Assembly: GCF_014203365.1 (NCBI RefSeq)
Contig: NZ_JACHIS010000001.1
Span: 558,001-622,000, forward strand
Origin: Actinoalloteichus hymeniacidonis
GTDB lineage: Bacteria; Actinomycetota; Actinomycetes; Mycobacteriales; Pseudonocardiaceae
Direction of reading: 5' to 3'
DNA: 64,000 nucleotides
The notes beneath the pieces are model-generated. The model saw only the letters and a program-made list of their open reading frames with translations, did no database searches and was not told where the DNA came from. The position numbers were made by a program, and so were the translations under genes. Shown piece by piece: positions 1-8,470 of this stretch. Position 1 is the stretch's first letter. Each line of letters begins with the position of its first letter.

Positions 1-1
1 C

Positions 2-2386
2 GGATCGGGCAAGACCCGGGTGTTGACCAGTCGCATCGGATACCTGTTGGCCGAGCGCGACGTCCACCCCGGTCAGATCCTCGCCATCACCTTCACCAAC
101 AAGGCCGCCGCCGAGATGAAGGAGCGGGTCGCGGGCCTGGTGGGTCCTCGGGCCAACCTGATGTGGGTCTCGACCTTCCACTCGATGTGCGCGCGGCTGC
201 TGCGTCGCGAGTCCAGGGCACTGCGAACCCTGCTCGCGGGCGAGGCGGCGGATGCCTCGGCGAACTCGAACTTCTCGATCTACGACAGTGACGACTCGAA
301 GCGGCTGATCACCCAGGTAGCCCGTGATCTCGACCTGGATTCCAAGCGCTACCCGGCCCGGACCCTGTCGGTGCACATCTCCAACCTCAAGAACGAACTC
401 ATCTCGCCTGCGGAGGCCGCGGAGCAGGCCGCGGACGAGTTGCAGCGCAAGGTGGCCGAGGTCTACGCCGCCTATCAGCGACGGTTGAGCTCCAGCAACG
501 CGCTGGACTTCGACGACCTGATCCTGCGCACCGTCGACTTGTTGCAGACCTTTCCCGATGTGGCAGGCCACTACCGGCGGCGTTTCCGGCACATCATGGT
601 CGACGAGTACCAGGACACCAACCACGCGCAGTACGTGCTGGTCCGCGAGCTGGTCGGCGGCGCAACCGGCGATCAAGGGCCTGCGGTGCCGCCCGCCGAA
701 CTGTGCGTGGTGGGCGATGCGGATCAGTCGATCTATGCCTTCCGAGGCGCGACGATCCGCAACATCGTCGAGTTCGAACGCGACTACCCCGAGGCACGCA
801 CCATCCTGCTCGAGCAGAACTATCGGTCCACCCAGACGATCCTGGCCGCGGCCAACGCGGTGATCGCCCGTAATCCGGATCGTCGCGACAAGCGGCTGTG
901 GACCGATTCCGGCGACGGCGAGAAGATCGTCGGCTACGTCGCCGACAACGAGCACGACGAAGCGGCGTTCGTCGCCAGGGAGATCGACCGGCTGGTCGAT
1001 GCGGGCGAGGTCGGCAACGGCGACATCGCCGTCTTCTACCGGACCAACAACCAGTCCCGGGTGTTCGAGGAGATCTTCATCCGGCTCGGCCTGCCGTATC
1101 GGGTGGTCGGCGGCGTGCGGTTCTACGAGCGACGTGAGGTGCGGGACGCGCTGGCCTACCTGCGTGCGCTGGATAATCCGGACGACTCGGTGGGGCTGCG
1201 GCGCATTCTCAACGTCCCCAAGCGCGGAATCGGCGATCGCGCGGAGGCGGTCGTCTCGGTGTACGCCGAACAGCAGGGGATCGGCTTCTCCTCGGCATTG
1301 CGCGCCGCCTCGGACGGCCGGGTGACCTTGCTCAACTCGCGGGCGCAGAAGGCCATCGCAGGCTTCGTCGAGCTGATGGACGGGTTGCGGGCGGACCTGG
1401 CGGCGGGCAGTGACGTCGCGGAGATCCTGGAAGCGGTTCTGGAGCGGACCGGCTATCGGGCGGGGCTGGAGAACAGCGATGACCTGCAGGACGCCTCGCG
1501 GGTGGAGAACCTGACCGAGCTGGTCACCGTTGCGCGGGAGTTCGTGCAGCAGGCACAGGCCGCCGAGGCAACGGTCGAGAGTGCCGAGTCCGAGGTCGAA
1601 TCGCAGGAAGCGGGCACGACGGCGAGCGATCCGACGGAGCCGGCCGAGGACGCCGACCTGGATGCGGCGGACGCGGGGGCGCCCGCAGGCTCGTTGGCGG
1701 CCTTCCTGGAACGGGTCGCCTTGGTCGCCGATGCCGACTCGGTGCCGGGCGCCGAAGAGGGCTCGGACGGCGTGGTCACGTTGATGACCCTGCACACCGC
1801 CAAGGGCCTGGAGTTCCCGGCGGTGTTCTGCACCGGCTGGGAGGACGGGATCTTCCCGCACCAGCGAGCCCTGGGGGACGCGGCCGAGGCGGCGGAGGAA
1901 CGCAGGCTCGCCTACGTCGGGATCACCAGGGCGCGGCAACGGCTGTATCTGTCGCGGGCGGTGGTGCGATCCGCTTGGGGACAGCCGATGACCAACCCGG
2001 AATCACGTTTCCTGGAGGAGATCCCCGCCGATCTGATCGACTGGCGGCGGGTCGCGCCGGAACAGCACGCGCCGCAGGTCGCCTCCCGGTGGGGTAGTCG
2101 TTCCGGTTCGGGTTCCAGCTTCGGCGGTTCGGGCTCGGCGCAGGCCTCGCTCGCATCGAGCGGGATGCGGACGACCGGTTTCGGCGGCTTCGGCCGAGGT
2201 AGCGCGGCGAACGCGGTGCCGATGAAGCTCGACATCGGCGACCGGGTCAGCCACGACAAGTACGGCCTCGGCAAGGTGGTCGCCACCGACGGCAGCGGCC
2301 CACGCACCACGGCCACCATCGACTTCGGCACGGCGGGCCGCGTCAAGCTCATGCTGATCGGCAATGTCCCGATGACGAAGCTGTAG
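2..2386 (+). CDS. pcrA: ATP-dependent DNA helicase PcrA/UvrD1, 5' end outside window
   Basis: Superfamily 1A 3'-5' DNA helicase acting in excision repair and replication-fork upkeep. The frame is already open at base 2 and reads GSGKT, the end of Walker A, so roughly the first 40 residues are missing. Further motifs seen in order: AITFTNKAAAEM (Ia), VDEYQDT (Walker B), VVGDADQSIYAFRGA (III), EQNYRST (IV), MTLHTAKGLEFPAVF (V) and LAYVGITRARQRLYL (VI). An acidic Ala/Glu-rich insert sits before motif V and a Ser/Gly-rich linker after motif VI. The last 50 residues (GDRVSHDKYGLGKVV onward) match the Tudor-like C-terminal domain that contacts RNA polymerase in PcrA. It is the left backbone marker: in other actinobacteria an M23 peptidase gene follows directly, whereas here 7.5 kb of accessory genes intervene. 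Confidence 0.97.
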   Translation, partial: GSGKTRVLTSRIGYLLAERDVHPGQILAITFTNKAAAEMKERVAGLVGPRANLMWVSTFHSMCARLLRRESRALRTLLAGEAADASANSNFSIYDSDDSKRLITQVARDLDLDSKRYPARTLSVHISNLKNELISPAEAAEQAADELQRKVAEVYAAYQRRLSSSNALDFDDLILRTVDLLQTFPDVAGHYRRRFRHIMVDEYQDTNHAQYVLVRELVGGATGDQGPAVPPAELCVVGDADQSIYAFRGATIRNIVEFERDYPEARTILLEQNYRSTQTILAAANAVIARNPDRRDKRLWTDSGDGEKIVGYVADNEHDEAAFVAREIDRLVDAGEVGNGDIAVFYRTNNQSRVFEEIFIRLGLPYRVVGGVRFYERREVRDALAYLRALDNPDDSVGLRRILNVPKRGIGDRAEAVVSVYAEQQGIGFSSALRAASDGRVTLLNSRAQKAIAGFVELMDGLRADLAAGSDVAEILEAVLERTGYRAGLENSDDLQDASRVENLTELVTVAREFVQQAQAAEATVESAESEVESQEAGTTASDPTEPAEDADLDAADAGAPAGSLAAFLERVALVADADSVPGAEEGSDGVVTLMTLHTAKGLEFPAVFCTGWEDGIFPHQRALGDAAEAAEERRLAYVGITRARQRLYLSRAVVRSAWGQPMTNPESRFLEEIPADLIDWRRVAPEQHAPQVASRWGSRSGSGSSFGGSGSAQASLASSGMRTTGFGGFGRGSAANAVPMKLDIGDRVSHDKYGLGKVVATDGSGPRTTATIDFGTAGRVKLMLIGNVPMTKL

Positions 2387-2396
2387 CTCTGCGTGG

Positions 2397-2450
2397 TTGA
2401 TGCATCAAACTAACGTGTTACGAAAGTTTGTGTCGTAACTCGCTACGAAA
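2397..2450. promoter_or_regulatory. Operator-like inverted and direct repeats upstream of the RloA-like gene
   Basis: The short gap between pcrA and the AAA ATPase holds a perfect 12-bp palindrome TTGATGCATCAA (2397-2408). Next come perfect 7-bp arms GTTACGA (2417-2423) and TCGTAAC (2433-2439), and then a third half-site CTACGAAA (2443-2450). The region is clearly AT-richer than its surroundings. It looks like the promoter and operator of the following module; no matching regulator is seen next to it. Confidence 0.45.
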
Positions 2451-2488
2451 CTGCATGCTTAGGTCGTTGGCGACCTGAGGAGACCGTG

Positions 2489-3796
2489 ATGCTGCTTCGC
2501 TTCCGCGTGGCCAACCACCGTTCGCTGCGCGACGAGCAGGAGTTGTCGCTTGTCGCGGTACGAGGTCGGGGACAGCCGAAGTCCGACGGCCCGGTGCCGG
2601 ACACGGTTCGGGTCGCGGGCATCTTCGGGGCCAACGCGTCGGGCAAGTCCAACGTGTTGCATGCGTTGGGCTGCCTTCGCGATGCTGTGGAGGAATCCCA
2701 CACCCGTTGGCCTGCGCTCGGTGGCACTCGGCGCGATCGTTTCCTGCTCGACGCGGGCTCGGCGGAGGAGCCCACCGTGTTCGAGGTGGATCTCCTTGTC
2801 GATGGGGTCCGGCACACCTATGGGTTCGAGATCGATGACAGCTCGGTGCTCGCCGAATGGCTGTACTCGTATCCCAACGGATCGCGGCGTCGGATGCTTT
2901 TCGAACGTGATTCGTCCGGTTTCACCTTCGGTCGGAGCCTGCCCGGTCGTAATCGGGCCATCGTCGCGATGACCCGCCCGAATTCGCTCTTCCTCTCCGC
3001 TGCGGCAAGCAACCAACACGAGATCCTGCTGCGGGTGTTTCGCGCGGTGACGGGGGTCTCGCCGGTATTTCATGAGGGGCTGGACACCTCCCCTTCGCTG
3101 GCCAGGGACTGGCTGGGCGAGGATGACGACTTCTTCGATACCGTCAATGCCTGGGTGCGGGTGGCCGATGTGGGCATCGGCGAGGTCTCGGTGTCGGAGA
3201 AGGTTCTTGGCGCCGATGACCGAGAGAAGACCAGGGTCCTGATCGAGGCGTTTCGCAAGATCAGCGGCGACGACTCGTTGGATGATGTCCCCGGCGAATC
3301 GGAAGAGATCAGGATTCCCGAGCTGAGGTTTCGCCACCACAGTGCTTCGTCGACCGGGGCGTTCCTGGGATTTCATCAGCAGAGTTCTGGGACTCGAATC
3401 TGGTTGGCCGTCCTGCCGTTGCTGCTCCACGCGTTCAATCATGGTCTCACCCTGGTGCTCGATGAGATCGATAGCAGTATGCATCCCGCGCTGAGCAGCA
3501 CGATCATCGCTGCCTTCAAAGATCCGGAGATCAACCGAACCGGCGCACAACTCGTGTTCAGCACCCATGATGTCTCCATGCTGAGCGGGCTGCTGGATGG
3601 CGGGCTGCTGGCCAGGGACGAGGTCTGGTTCACCGAGAAGGATCGGGAGGGGGCCACCAGCCTCTACCCGCTCAGCGACTTCCATCCCCGGGCGAAAGAA
3701 AACCTCGAACGGGGTTACCTGCAAGGGCGTTACGGAGCAGTTCCGTTCGTGGATGAACAGGAACTCCGCCTGGTTTTCGCGGCCAAGGGGGACTGA
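2489..3796 (+). CDS. AAA/ABC-type ATPase, RloA-like, partner of a broken RloB
   Basis: A 435-residue ATPase of the AAA_15/AAA_21 type found in RloA, OLD and PARIS-AriA-like defence modules. Visible: an N-terminal MLLRFRVANHRSLRDE strand-loop typical of the family, Walker A FGANASGKSN (about residue 50), a signature region SSGTRIWLAVL followed by Walker B LTLVLDEIDSSMHP (about residue 320), and the switch histidine in VFSTHDVSML. GAGGAG lies just upstream; ATG 2489 is preferred over the adjacent GTG 2486. The stop is 4 bp before the RloB-like reading frame, so the two form one operon. The ATPase is intact although its partner is frame-broken. Inference: a defence ATPase whose effector has decayed. 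A housekeeping SMC-like role is less likely because there is no coiled-coil of useful length. Confidence 0.8.
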   Translation: MLLRFRVANHRSLRDEQELSLVAVRGRGQPKSDGPVPDTVRVAGIFGANASGKSNVLHALGCLRDAVEESHTRWPALGGTRRDRFLLDAGSAEEPTVFEVDLLVDGVRHTYGFEIDDSSVLAEWLYSYPNGSRRRMLFERDSSGFTFGRSLPGRNRAIVAMTRPNSLFLSAAASNQHEILLRVFRAVTGVSPVFHEGLDTSPSLARDWLGEDDDFFDTVNAWVRVADVGIGEVSVSEKVLGADDREKTRVLIEAFRKISGDDSLDDVPGESEEIRIPELRFRHHSASSTGAFLGFHQQSSGTRIWLAVLPLLLHAFNHGLTLVLDEIDSSMHPALSSTIIAAFKDPEINRTGAQLVFSTHDVSMLSGLLDGGLLARDEVWFTEKDREGATSLYPLSDFHPRAKENLERGYLQGRYGAVPFVDEQELRLVFAAKGD

Positions 3797-3800
3797 ATCG

Positions 3801-4408
3801 ATGGCGCGCTCGCGGGCGACTTCGCATTCACTGGTACGGCGACCGGCGAGTCGTCATGCGCGATCATGTGTCTGGATCTTCTGTGAAGGAGTAACGGAGA
3901 AGACGTATTTCGACTCCTTGGCTCGCTATTTTCGCGACCATGGAATCAAGGCGATCAAAACCCGTTGTATGTCGGAGGGGAAGGATCCGTTAACGGTTGT
4001 CCGCGCTGCTGTGGATGCTCTTGATTCGAAGAAAGGCTCAGGGTGGCATCCCGCCGCACGACCGGGTCTGGTGTTTGGTCGACCGCGACGAGCACCACAC
4101 TCTGGCACAAGCCATCCATCAGGCAGGTCGACATGGGATCGACCTGGCTGTCTCAACTCCAAGCTTCGAGTTGTGGCTTCCTTTTCATTACAATGATCAA
4201 CACGCCTACCTCAACGACGAAGCAGGTGGAGCGGAAGCTGCGCGAGTACCTGCCGCGTTACGCCAAGAAAGTCGAGACCGACTTTCCGCTCGCCGCACAT
4301 GATGTGGCCATGGAACGAGCCCGGGTATCGCTACCAGCCGGCTCGGCGGGCGATAGCCCCTCCACCTCGGTGTGGCGGTTACTCGACCTGATCCTCCAAG
4401 AGCGGTGA
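3801..4408 (+). pseudogene. RloB-like TOPRIM-type protein, split by two frameshifts
   Basis: Three reading frames are needed for one protein. 3801 to about 4041 gives MARSRATSHSLVRR and CEGVTEKTYFDSL; about 4042-4215 gives GIPPHDRVWCLVDRDEHH and FELWLPFHYNDQHAYLN; about 4217-4408 gives KQVERKLREYLPRYAKK and ends STSVWRLLDLILQER. Together this is a complete RloB-like protein (about 200 residues) with the TOPRIM-like acidic motif EGxTEK and a DRDEH (DxD) motif. Both breaks have the same sense (+1), near 4041 and near 4216. Either the gene has truly decayed or the assembly has two single-base errors; the flanking genes read cleanly, which favours decay. Known: RloB proteins are found near restriction and defence loci. 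Inferred: effector nuclease of the module with the upstream ATPase. Confidence 0.75.
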
Positions 4409-4585
4409 GGCTCCGAAAGGGCTCGGTCCAGCAGGTTGCGGGCTGATCAACCGTCGGCCTGATGCGCGTTGCGGCCGCATTGAACCAAGATGGCGCCGGG
4501 TGCGCATCGGTCGGTTTCTCCAGGTAGCGGCTGGCCTCGCCGGTGAGATGACTCGCGCGGAGCTCCGGCGATCCCGAGGAAGTTG

Positions 4586-4621
4586 ATTGCAAAGAAATCT
4601 ATGCATAGATATCTTTGCAAT
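4586..4621. promoter_or_regulatory. 36-bp near-perfect palindrome covering a leaderless promoter
   Basis: Two 18-bp arms (4586-4603 and 4604-4621) are mutual reverse complements with one mismatch; the left arm begins ATTGCAAAG and the right arm ends CTTTGCAAT. The -10 box TATCTT (4610-4615) lies inside the right arm and is followed by exactly 7 nt and the ATG at 4623, the spacing used by leaderless actinobacterial mRNAs. A repressor bound here would cover its own -10 box, so negative autoregulation by the adjacent ArsR-type protein is the simplest reading. Confidence 0.75.
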
Positions 4622-4622
4622 C

Positions 4623-5309
4623 ATGGTGACGCTCCCGGGCAACAACAGCATCGATGTCTCAGCGCTGCGTGCGCTGGCACATCCACTGCGGATCACCTTG
4701 ATCCAGGAGCTCGGGATCCATGGACCCGCCACCGCCTCGCAACTCGGCCGTAGGCTCGGCGAGACCAGTGGCGCCACCAGCTACCACCTCCGACAACTCG
4801 CTCGACACGGACTTATCGAGGACGACGACGAGCGCAGCGCGGGCCGGGAACGCTGGTGGCGGCGGAAGGAGAGCGGTTTCGCGCTCGCGGGCTTCGAGTT
4901 CATGCGTAAGCAGGAGACGCGGGCGGCGGCTCAGCTCGTGATACGCGAGTTCCAACGCGGTAAGGACGAGCGACTACGCCGCTGGTTGGAAGGTAAAGAT
5001 CGATGGAGTGACGAGTGGTACCAGGCGTCGATGGACAGCACCGTCATGATGCGGCTGAATCCGGCGTTGCTCTTCGAGTTGACCAGCGAACTGGTTGCCG
5101 TGATCGAGCGCTATCGAGGCCGCTCCGTCGGGGATGACGCCGAATCCGTTGAATTGCAGCTGAACGCGTTCCCGAACCCGCCGCTCGCGACGGACGACGG
5201 GATGGACGGCCCCGCCGCTGGCACCGGGACCGACCACGGCTCCAGGGCTACCAAGCAGACCGCTTCGAGCTCCACGACCGTCGGCGAGGATCCGGAGTCT
5301 GCGCGATGA
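4623..5309 (+). CDS. ArsR-family winged-helix transcriptional regulator
   Basis: Predicted DNA-binding repressor of 228 residues. The winged helix occupies about residues 10-90: ALAHPLRITLIQEL (helix 1), ASQLGRRLGETSGATSYHLR (recognition helices) and HGLIEDDD with GRERWWRR (wing). The rest is an alpha-helical sensing region plus an acidic, Ser/Thr-rich tail. ATG 4623 is chosen because it lies 7 nt after a TATCTT -10 box with no ribosome-binding site (leaderless). The upstream TTG at 4587 would put the operator palindrome inside the gene. The stop codon overlaps the start of the first MFS gene (ATGA), so regulator and exporter are translationally coupled. No metal-binding cysteine motif is seen, so a drug or small-molecule signal is more likely than arsenite. 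Confidence 0.85.
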   Translation: MVTLPGNNSIDVSALRALAHPLRITLIQELGIHGPATASQLGRRLGETSGATSYHLRQLARHGLIEDDDERSAGRERWWRRKESGFALAGFEFMRKQETRAAAQLVIREFQRGKDERLRRWLEGKDRWSDEWYQASMDSTVMMRLNPALLFELTSELVAVIERYRGRSVGDDAESVELQLNAFPNPPLATDDGMDGPAAGTGTDHGSRATKQTASSSTTVGEDPESAR

Positions 5310-6706
5310 ACGAGAGACGCCTCGGTAAACCGTTCTGGACGCTGCTCACCTCCAGTTCCGTCTCCAACCTCGGCGATGGCGTCGCCCGAGTGGCCCTGCC
5401 GCTGTTGGCCGCGACGCTGACCCGTGATCCGCTGCTCATCGGCAGCCTCACCAGCTTCGCCTTCGTGCCATGGCTGTTATTCGCGATGATCAGTGGTGCG
5501 CTGGTCGACCGCTGGGATCGCAAGACCGTGATGATCGCGGCGAACTTGTTCCGGGCGGTGGTGGTCGGCGCCCTGACGTTCGCGGTCTACAGCGATGCGG
5601 CGGCCATCTGGATGCTGTTCGTCGCCGCATTCGTCTTGGGCACGGCCGAGACCCTCTACGACGGCGCGACCCGGGCCATCCTGCCCTCGGTCGTCCGCCG
5701 GGACCAGCTCACGGTCGCCAACGGCCGGCTGGAATCCGTCGAGGTCGTCCTACAGAATTTCATCGGTGCGCCGGTCGGCAGTTCGCTGTTCGTCATCGCC
5801 GCTGCGGGCCCCTTTCTGGCGAACTCGGCGGGATTCCTGATCGCCGCCCTCCTGCTGTTCCTGCTTCCCGGTTCGTATCGGGCGGTTCGCGACGAGAAGG
5901 TGCCTGCCCAGCCACCCAACCTGCGGCGTGAGGTCGGCGAGGGACTGAGCTGGTTGTGGCGCCATCGGCTCCTTCGACCGTTCGTCTTCATCACCGCGAT
6001 CGGCGCGGCCCTGTTCGAAGGCGCGACCGCTATCACCGTGCTGTTGGTCATCGACACGATGGAGCTTCCCGAGGCGAGCTTCGGCTTCTTCATGCTGTTG
6101 ATCGGGGCCGGTGGCGTCATCGGCGGGTTGTCCACCGCTGCCCTGTTGCGCCGGTTCCGCAGACGGACGCTGTTGATCGCGATCGAGGTGGGGCTGGGGC
6201 TGATCCTGCTCGGCATCGGCCTTGCTCCGGTGCCTGCGGTGGTGGCAGCAGGCTTCTTCCTCGCCGGACTGCTGGTCCTCATCTGGAACGTGGTCTCGAT
6301 GACGATGCGGCAGACCCTGATCCCCGCCCATCTCTTCGGCCGGGTTCAGGGTGCTTGGCGGACCGTCGTATGGGGCTGTCTTCCCCTCGGTGGGCTGTTG
6401 GGCGGATTACTCGCCCGAGTGACCGATGTGCCCACGGTGTTCCTGGTGGCAGGCGTACTCAAGCTGGCCACCACGGTGTATCTGATCATCCTGCTCAAGA
6501 CGCGGGGCGGCGAACTGGACGTGATGGACGCAGAGGATCGCGCGGCAAGAGCGCGCGGCACAGTCGAATCAGCTTCGACGAGCGAAGCAGTTCAGACCGA
6601 ATCCGAAGCAACCGTGCCCACTCCGGCTCAGAAGGACGGCATCGAAGCCGGTATCGAGCGGCGAGACGTGATCGGCGACGACAGGCGGGAATCCGTCGCC
6701 GACTGA
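5306..6706 (+). CDS. MFS exporter, copy 1 of a tandem triplet
   Basis: Inner-membrane major facilitator (MFS_3/EntS-like) of 466 residues with about 12 membrane segments. Family features: SNLGDGVARVALPLLAATLT in the first segment, ALVDRWDRKTVMI as the conserved loop 2-3 motif, GTAETLYDGATRAILP between segments 4 and 5, and GRVQGAWRTVVWGCLPLGG in the second half. The cytoplasmic tail (about residues 400-466) is charged and unlike the other copies. Its start overlaps the ArsR-type stop (ATGA). Together with the two following genes (identical core motifs) it forms a tandem triplication. The substrate is unknown; pairing with a one-component regulator suggests drug or metabolite efflux. Confidence 0.88.
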   Translation: MNERRLGKPFWTLLTSSSVSNLGDGVARVALPLLAATLTRDPLLIGSLTSFAFVPWLLFAMISGALVDRWDRKTVMIAANLFRAVVVGALTFAVYSDAAAIWMLFVAAFVLGTAETLYDGATRAILPSVVRRDQLTVANGRLESVEVVLQNFIGAPVGSSLFVIAAAGPFLANSAGFLIAALLLFLLPGSYRAVRDEKVPAQPPNLRREVGEGLSWLWRHRLLRPFVFITAIGAALFEGATAITVLLVIDTMELPEASFGFFMLLIGAGGVIGGLSTAALLRRFRRRTLLIAIEVGLGLILLGIGLAPVPAVVAAGFFLAGLLVLIWNVVSMTMRQTLIPAHLFGRVQGAWRTVVWGCLPLGGLLGGLLARVTDVPTVFLVAGVLKLATTVYLIILLKTRGGELDVMDAEDRAARARGTVESASTSEAVQTESEATVPTPAQKDGIEAGIERRDVIGDDRRESVAD

Positions 6707-6715
6707 GAAGGCTCG

Positions 6716-6749
6716 GTGTGGCCCCGGCCCCCTCCTGCCGGGGCCGCAC
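6716..6749 (+). terminator. GC-rich hairpin after MFS copy 1
   Basis: 12-bp arms GTGTGGCCCCGG (6716-6727) and CCGGGGCCGCAC (6738-6749) with one mismatch and a 10-nt loop. There is no T-tract, as is usual for actinobacterial terminators. It separates the regulator-exporter unit from MFS copy 2, which has its own promoter. Confidence 0.65.
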
Positions 6750-6816
6750 CGTCCCACCCGCCGGACGTCCGGCGAAGACTAGATCCAGGGAACCAACGGG
6801 CAGCATCGGTTGTCCG

Positions 6817-6874
6817 CGAGGTCTGTAACCGAGGGTTAGCGCGCGGTAACTTGTGGCCCATGAGGTCCGCATCC
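6817..6874 (+). repeat. 58-bp promoter/operator repeat, copy A
   Basis: This segment and 8471-8528 are identical at 52 of 58 positions although neighbouring non-coding sequence has diverged. It contains the inverted repeat TAACC (6826-6830) / GGTTA (6834-6838), a -10 box TAACTT (6847-6852), a 7-nt spacer and the first five codons of a leader ORF. It therefore arose by duplication together with the exporter gene. Confidence 0.85.
6824..6859 (+). promoter_or_regulatory. Leaderless promoter with operator, MFS copy 2 unit
   Basis: The -10 box TAACTT (6847-6852) ends 7 nt before ATG 6860; a weak -35 TGTAAC sits 17 bp upstream (6824-6829). The inverted repeat with arms TAAC and GTTA (6826-6838) overlaps the -35 and spacer. 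In the second copy both arms changed together (TAAT and ATTA), keeping the symmetry, which supports a real binding site. Confidence 0.7.
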
Positions 6875-6952
6875 TCGTCCGATGTCGACGGGGACGAGTT
6901 CACTTCGGCCGGATCCGATGCGGTCGAAACCGGTTCGGAGTCGTCGCGATGA
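6860..6952 (+). CDS. 30-residue leader ORF coupled to MFS copy 2
   Basis: Small ORF starting MRSASSSDVDGDEF, placed 7 nt after a -10 box (leaderless), whose TGA overlaps the exporter ATG (ATGA, 6949-6952). A sister ORF beginning MRSAS sits in the same place before MFS copy 3. Its end (VETGSESSR) resembles the tail of the ArsR-type regulator (VGEDPESAR), which overlaps MFS copy 1 in the same way. It may therefore be the remnant of a duplicated regulator gene now used only for translational coupling. No independent function is proposed. Confidence 0.55.
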   Translation: MRSASSSDVDGDEFTSAGSDAVETGSESSR

Positions 6953-8292
6953 ACAAGCAGCGTCTGGGGAAGCCGTTTCGGGCCCTGCTCGCCTCCAGCG
7001 CGGTCTCCAACCTCGGCGATGGCATCGGCCGTGTGGCGCTGCCGCTGCTGGCGGCGACGCTGACCCGCGACCCGCTGCTCGTCGGAAGCCTCATGAGCTT
7101 CGTCTTCGTGCCATGGTTGCTGTTCGCGCTGGTCAGCGGCGCGCTGGTCGACCGGTGGGACCGCAAGACGGTCATGATCGCGGCGAACGTCTTCCGTGCG
7201 GGGGTGGTCGGTGCGCTCACTCTCGCCGTGTTCACCGACCAGGCCGCAGTCTGGATGCTCTTCGTTGCCGCGTTCCTCCTCGGTACAGCCGAGACGCTCT
7301 ACGACAGCGCGTCCCGGGCCATCCTGCCCTCGGTCATTCGCCGGGATCAGCTGGCGGTAGGCAACGGCCGGTTGGAATCCGCCGAAGTCGTCACGCAGAA
7401 CTTCATCGGGGCTCCGGTGGCGAGTTCGCTCTTCGTCGTCGCTGCCGCCGCCCCCTTCCTGGCCAACTCGGCAGGTTTCCTTTTCGCGGCGTTGCTGTTG
7501 TTGCTATTGCCGGGTTCGTACCGGGCGGTGCCGACCGACGGGGTTCGTAGCGCACCGCCCAATCTGCGTCGCGAGATCGGCGAGGGTCTGCGCTGGTTGT
7601 GGGGACATCGGGTGTTCCGGCCGTTGGTCTTCCTCACCGCCATCGGTTCCGCCGCGATGGAGGGCGCGATAGCTCTCGCGGTATTGCTGGTCATCGACAC
7701 GATGGGACTTCCCGAGGCTAGCTACGGTTTCTTTGCGGTGCTCATCGGGGTCGGTGGTGTCCTCGGTGGAATGACCGCCGCCATCCTGTTGCGTCGTTTC
7801 CGCCGACGAACGCTGTTGGTGGCCTCCGAAATCGGATTGGGCCTGGGATTGCTCGGGGTCGGTATTGCCCCGGTGCCGTCCGTGGTGGCGGTGGCTTTCT
7901 TCGCAATGGGCATATCGTTGCTCGTGTTCAACGTGGTCCTGATGGCTCTACGGCAGACATTGATTCCCGAGCACCTTTTCGGTCGGGTTCAGGGCGCTTG
8001 GCGGACTGTGACCTGGGGCTGCCTGCCACTCGGCGGTCTGCTCGGTGGACTGCTAGCCCGTTTCACCAGCGTGCAGACGGTGTTCCTGATTGCCGGGATC
8101 ATCGTGTCGACCATCGCGTTGGGCATTGCCATCCTGCTCAAATTCAGGGGTGCGGAGCTGGATGCATTGGATGACTCGGACCGGGCGGCGCGGCAGCTCG
8201 CCGCAGCCGAGCCAACCGATACAGGGCGAAAGGAGCCTGTTACCGAGAACGTGGGCGCGAGCCCGCCTTCGAGATCGCGGTCGACCGGGTGA
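6949..8292 (+). CDS. MFS exporter, copy 2
   Basis: 447-residue MFS_3-type exporter, close paralogue of copy 1: the N-terminus is MNKQRLGKPFRALLASSAVS against MNERRLGKPFWTLLTSSSVS. Core motifs SNLGDGIGRVALPLLAATLT, ALVDRWDRKTVMIAAN, GTAETLYDSASRAILPSVIR and GRVQGAWRTVTWGCLPLGG are kept. About 12 membrane segments. The ATG at 6949 is chosen by homology to copy 1 and by the ATGA overlap with the leader ORF; the open frame upstream is not homologous to the paralogues. The tail is short and charged. Likely expressed from its own promoter under the duplicated operator. Confidence 0.88.
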   Translation: MNKQRLGKPFRALLASSAVSNLGDGIGRVALPLLAATLTRDPLLVGSLMSFVFVPWLLFALVSGALVDRWDRKTVMIAANVFRAGVVGALTLAVFTDQAAVWMLFVAAFLLGTAETLYDSASRAILPSVIRRDQLAVGNGRLESAEVVTQNFIGAPVASSLFVVAAAAPFLANSAGFLFAALLLLLLPGSYRAVPTDGVRSAPPNLRREIGEGLRWLWGHRVFRPLVFLTAIGSAAMEGAIALAVLLVIDTMGLPEASYGFFAVLIGVGGVLGGMTAAILLRRFRRRTLLVASEIGLGLGLLGVGIAPVPSVVAVAFFAMGISLLVFNVVLMALRQTLIPEHLFGRVQGAWRTVTWGCLPLGGLLGGLLARFTSVQTVFLIAGIIVSTIALGIAILLKFRGAELDALDDSDRAARQLAAAEPTDTGRKEPVTENVGASPPSRSRSTG

Positions 8293-8470
8293 GCCCATCG
8301 GGCGTCACGACCAGCGGCCTGTCCTACCGGTGTCGCGCCACCGCGCTTCCGGACCTAGGACGGGCCCGGGAATGGCTCGACGGAGTGCGCCGGCTCCGGC
8401 CCTCGATCTCTCGCGATCGTGGCGATGGCGGTATCCCGGCGCAAGCCAACAGACGGGCACCGATTGCCTA

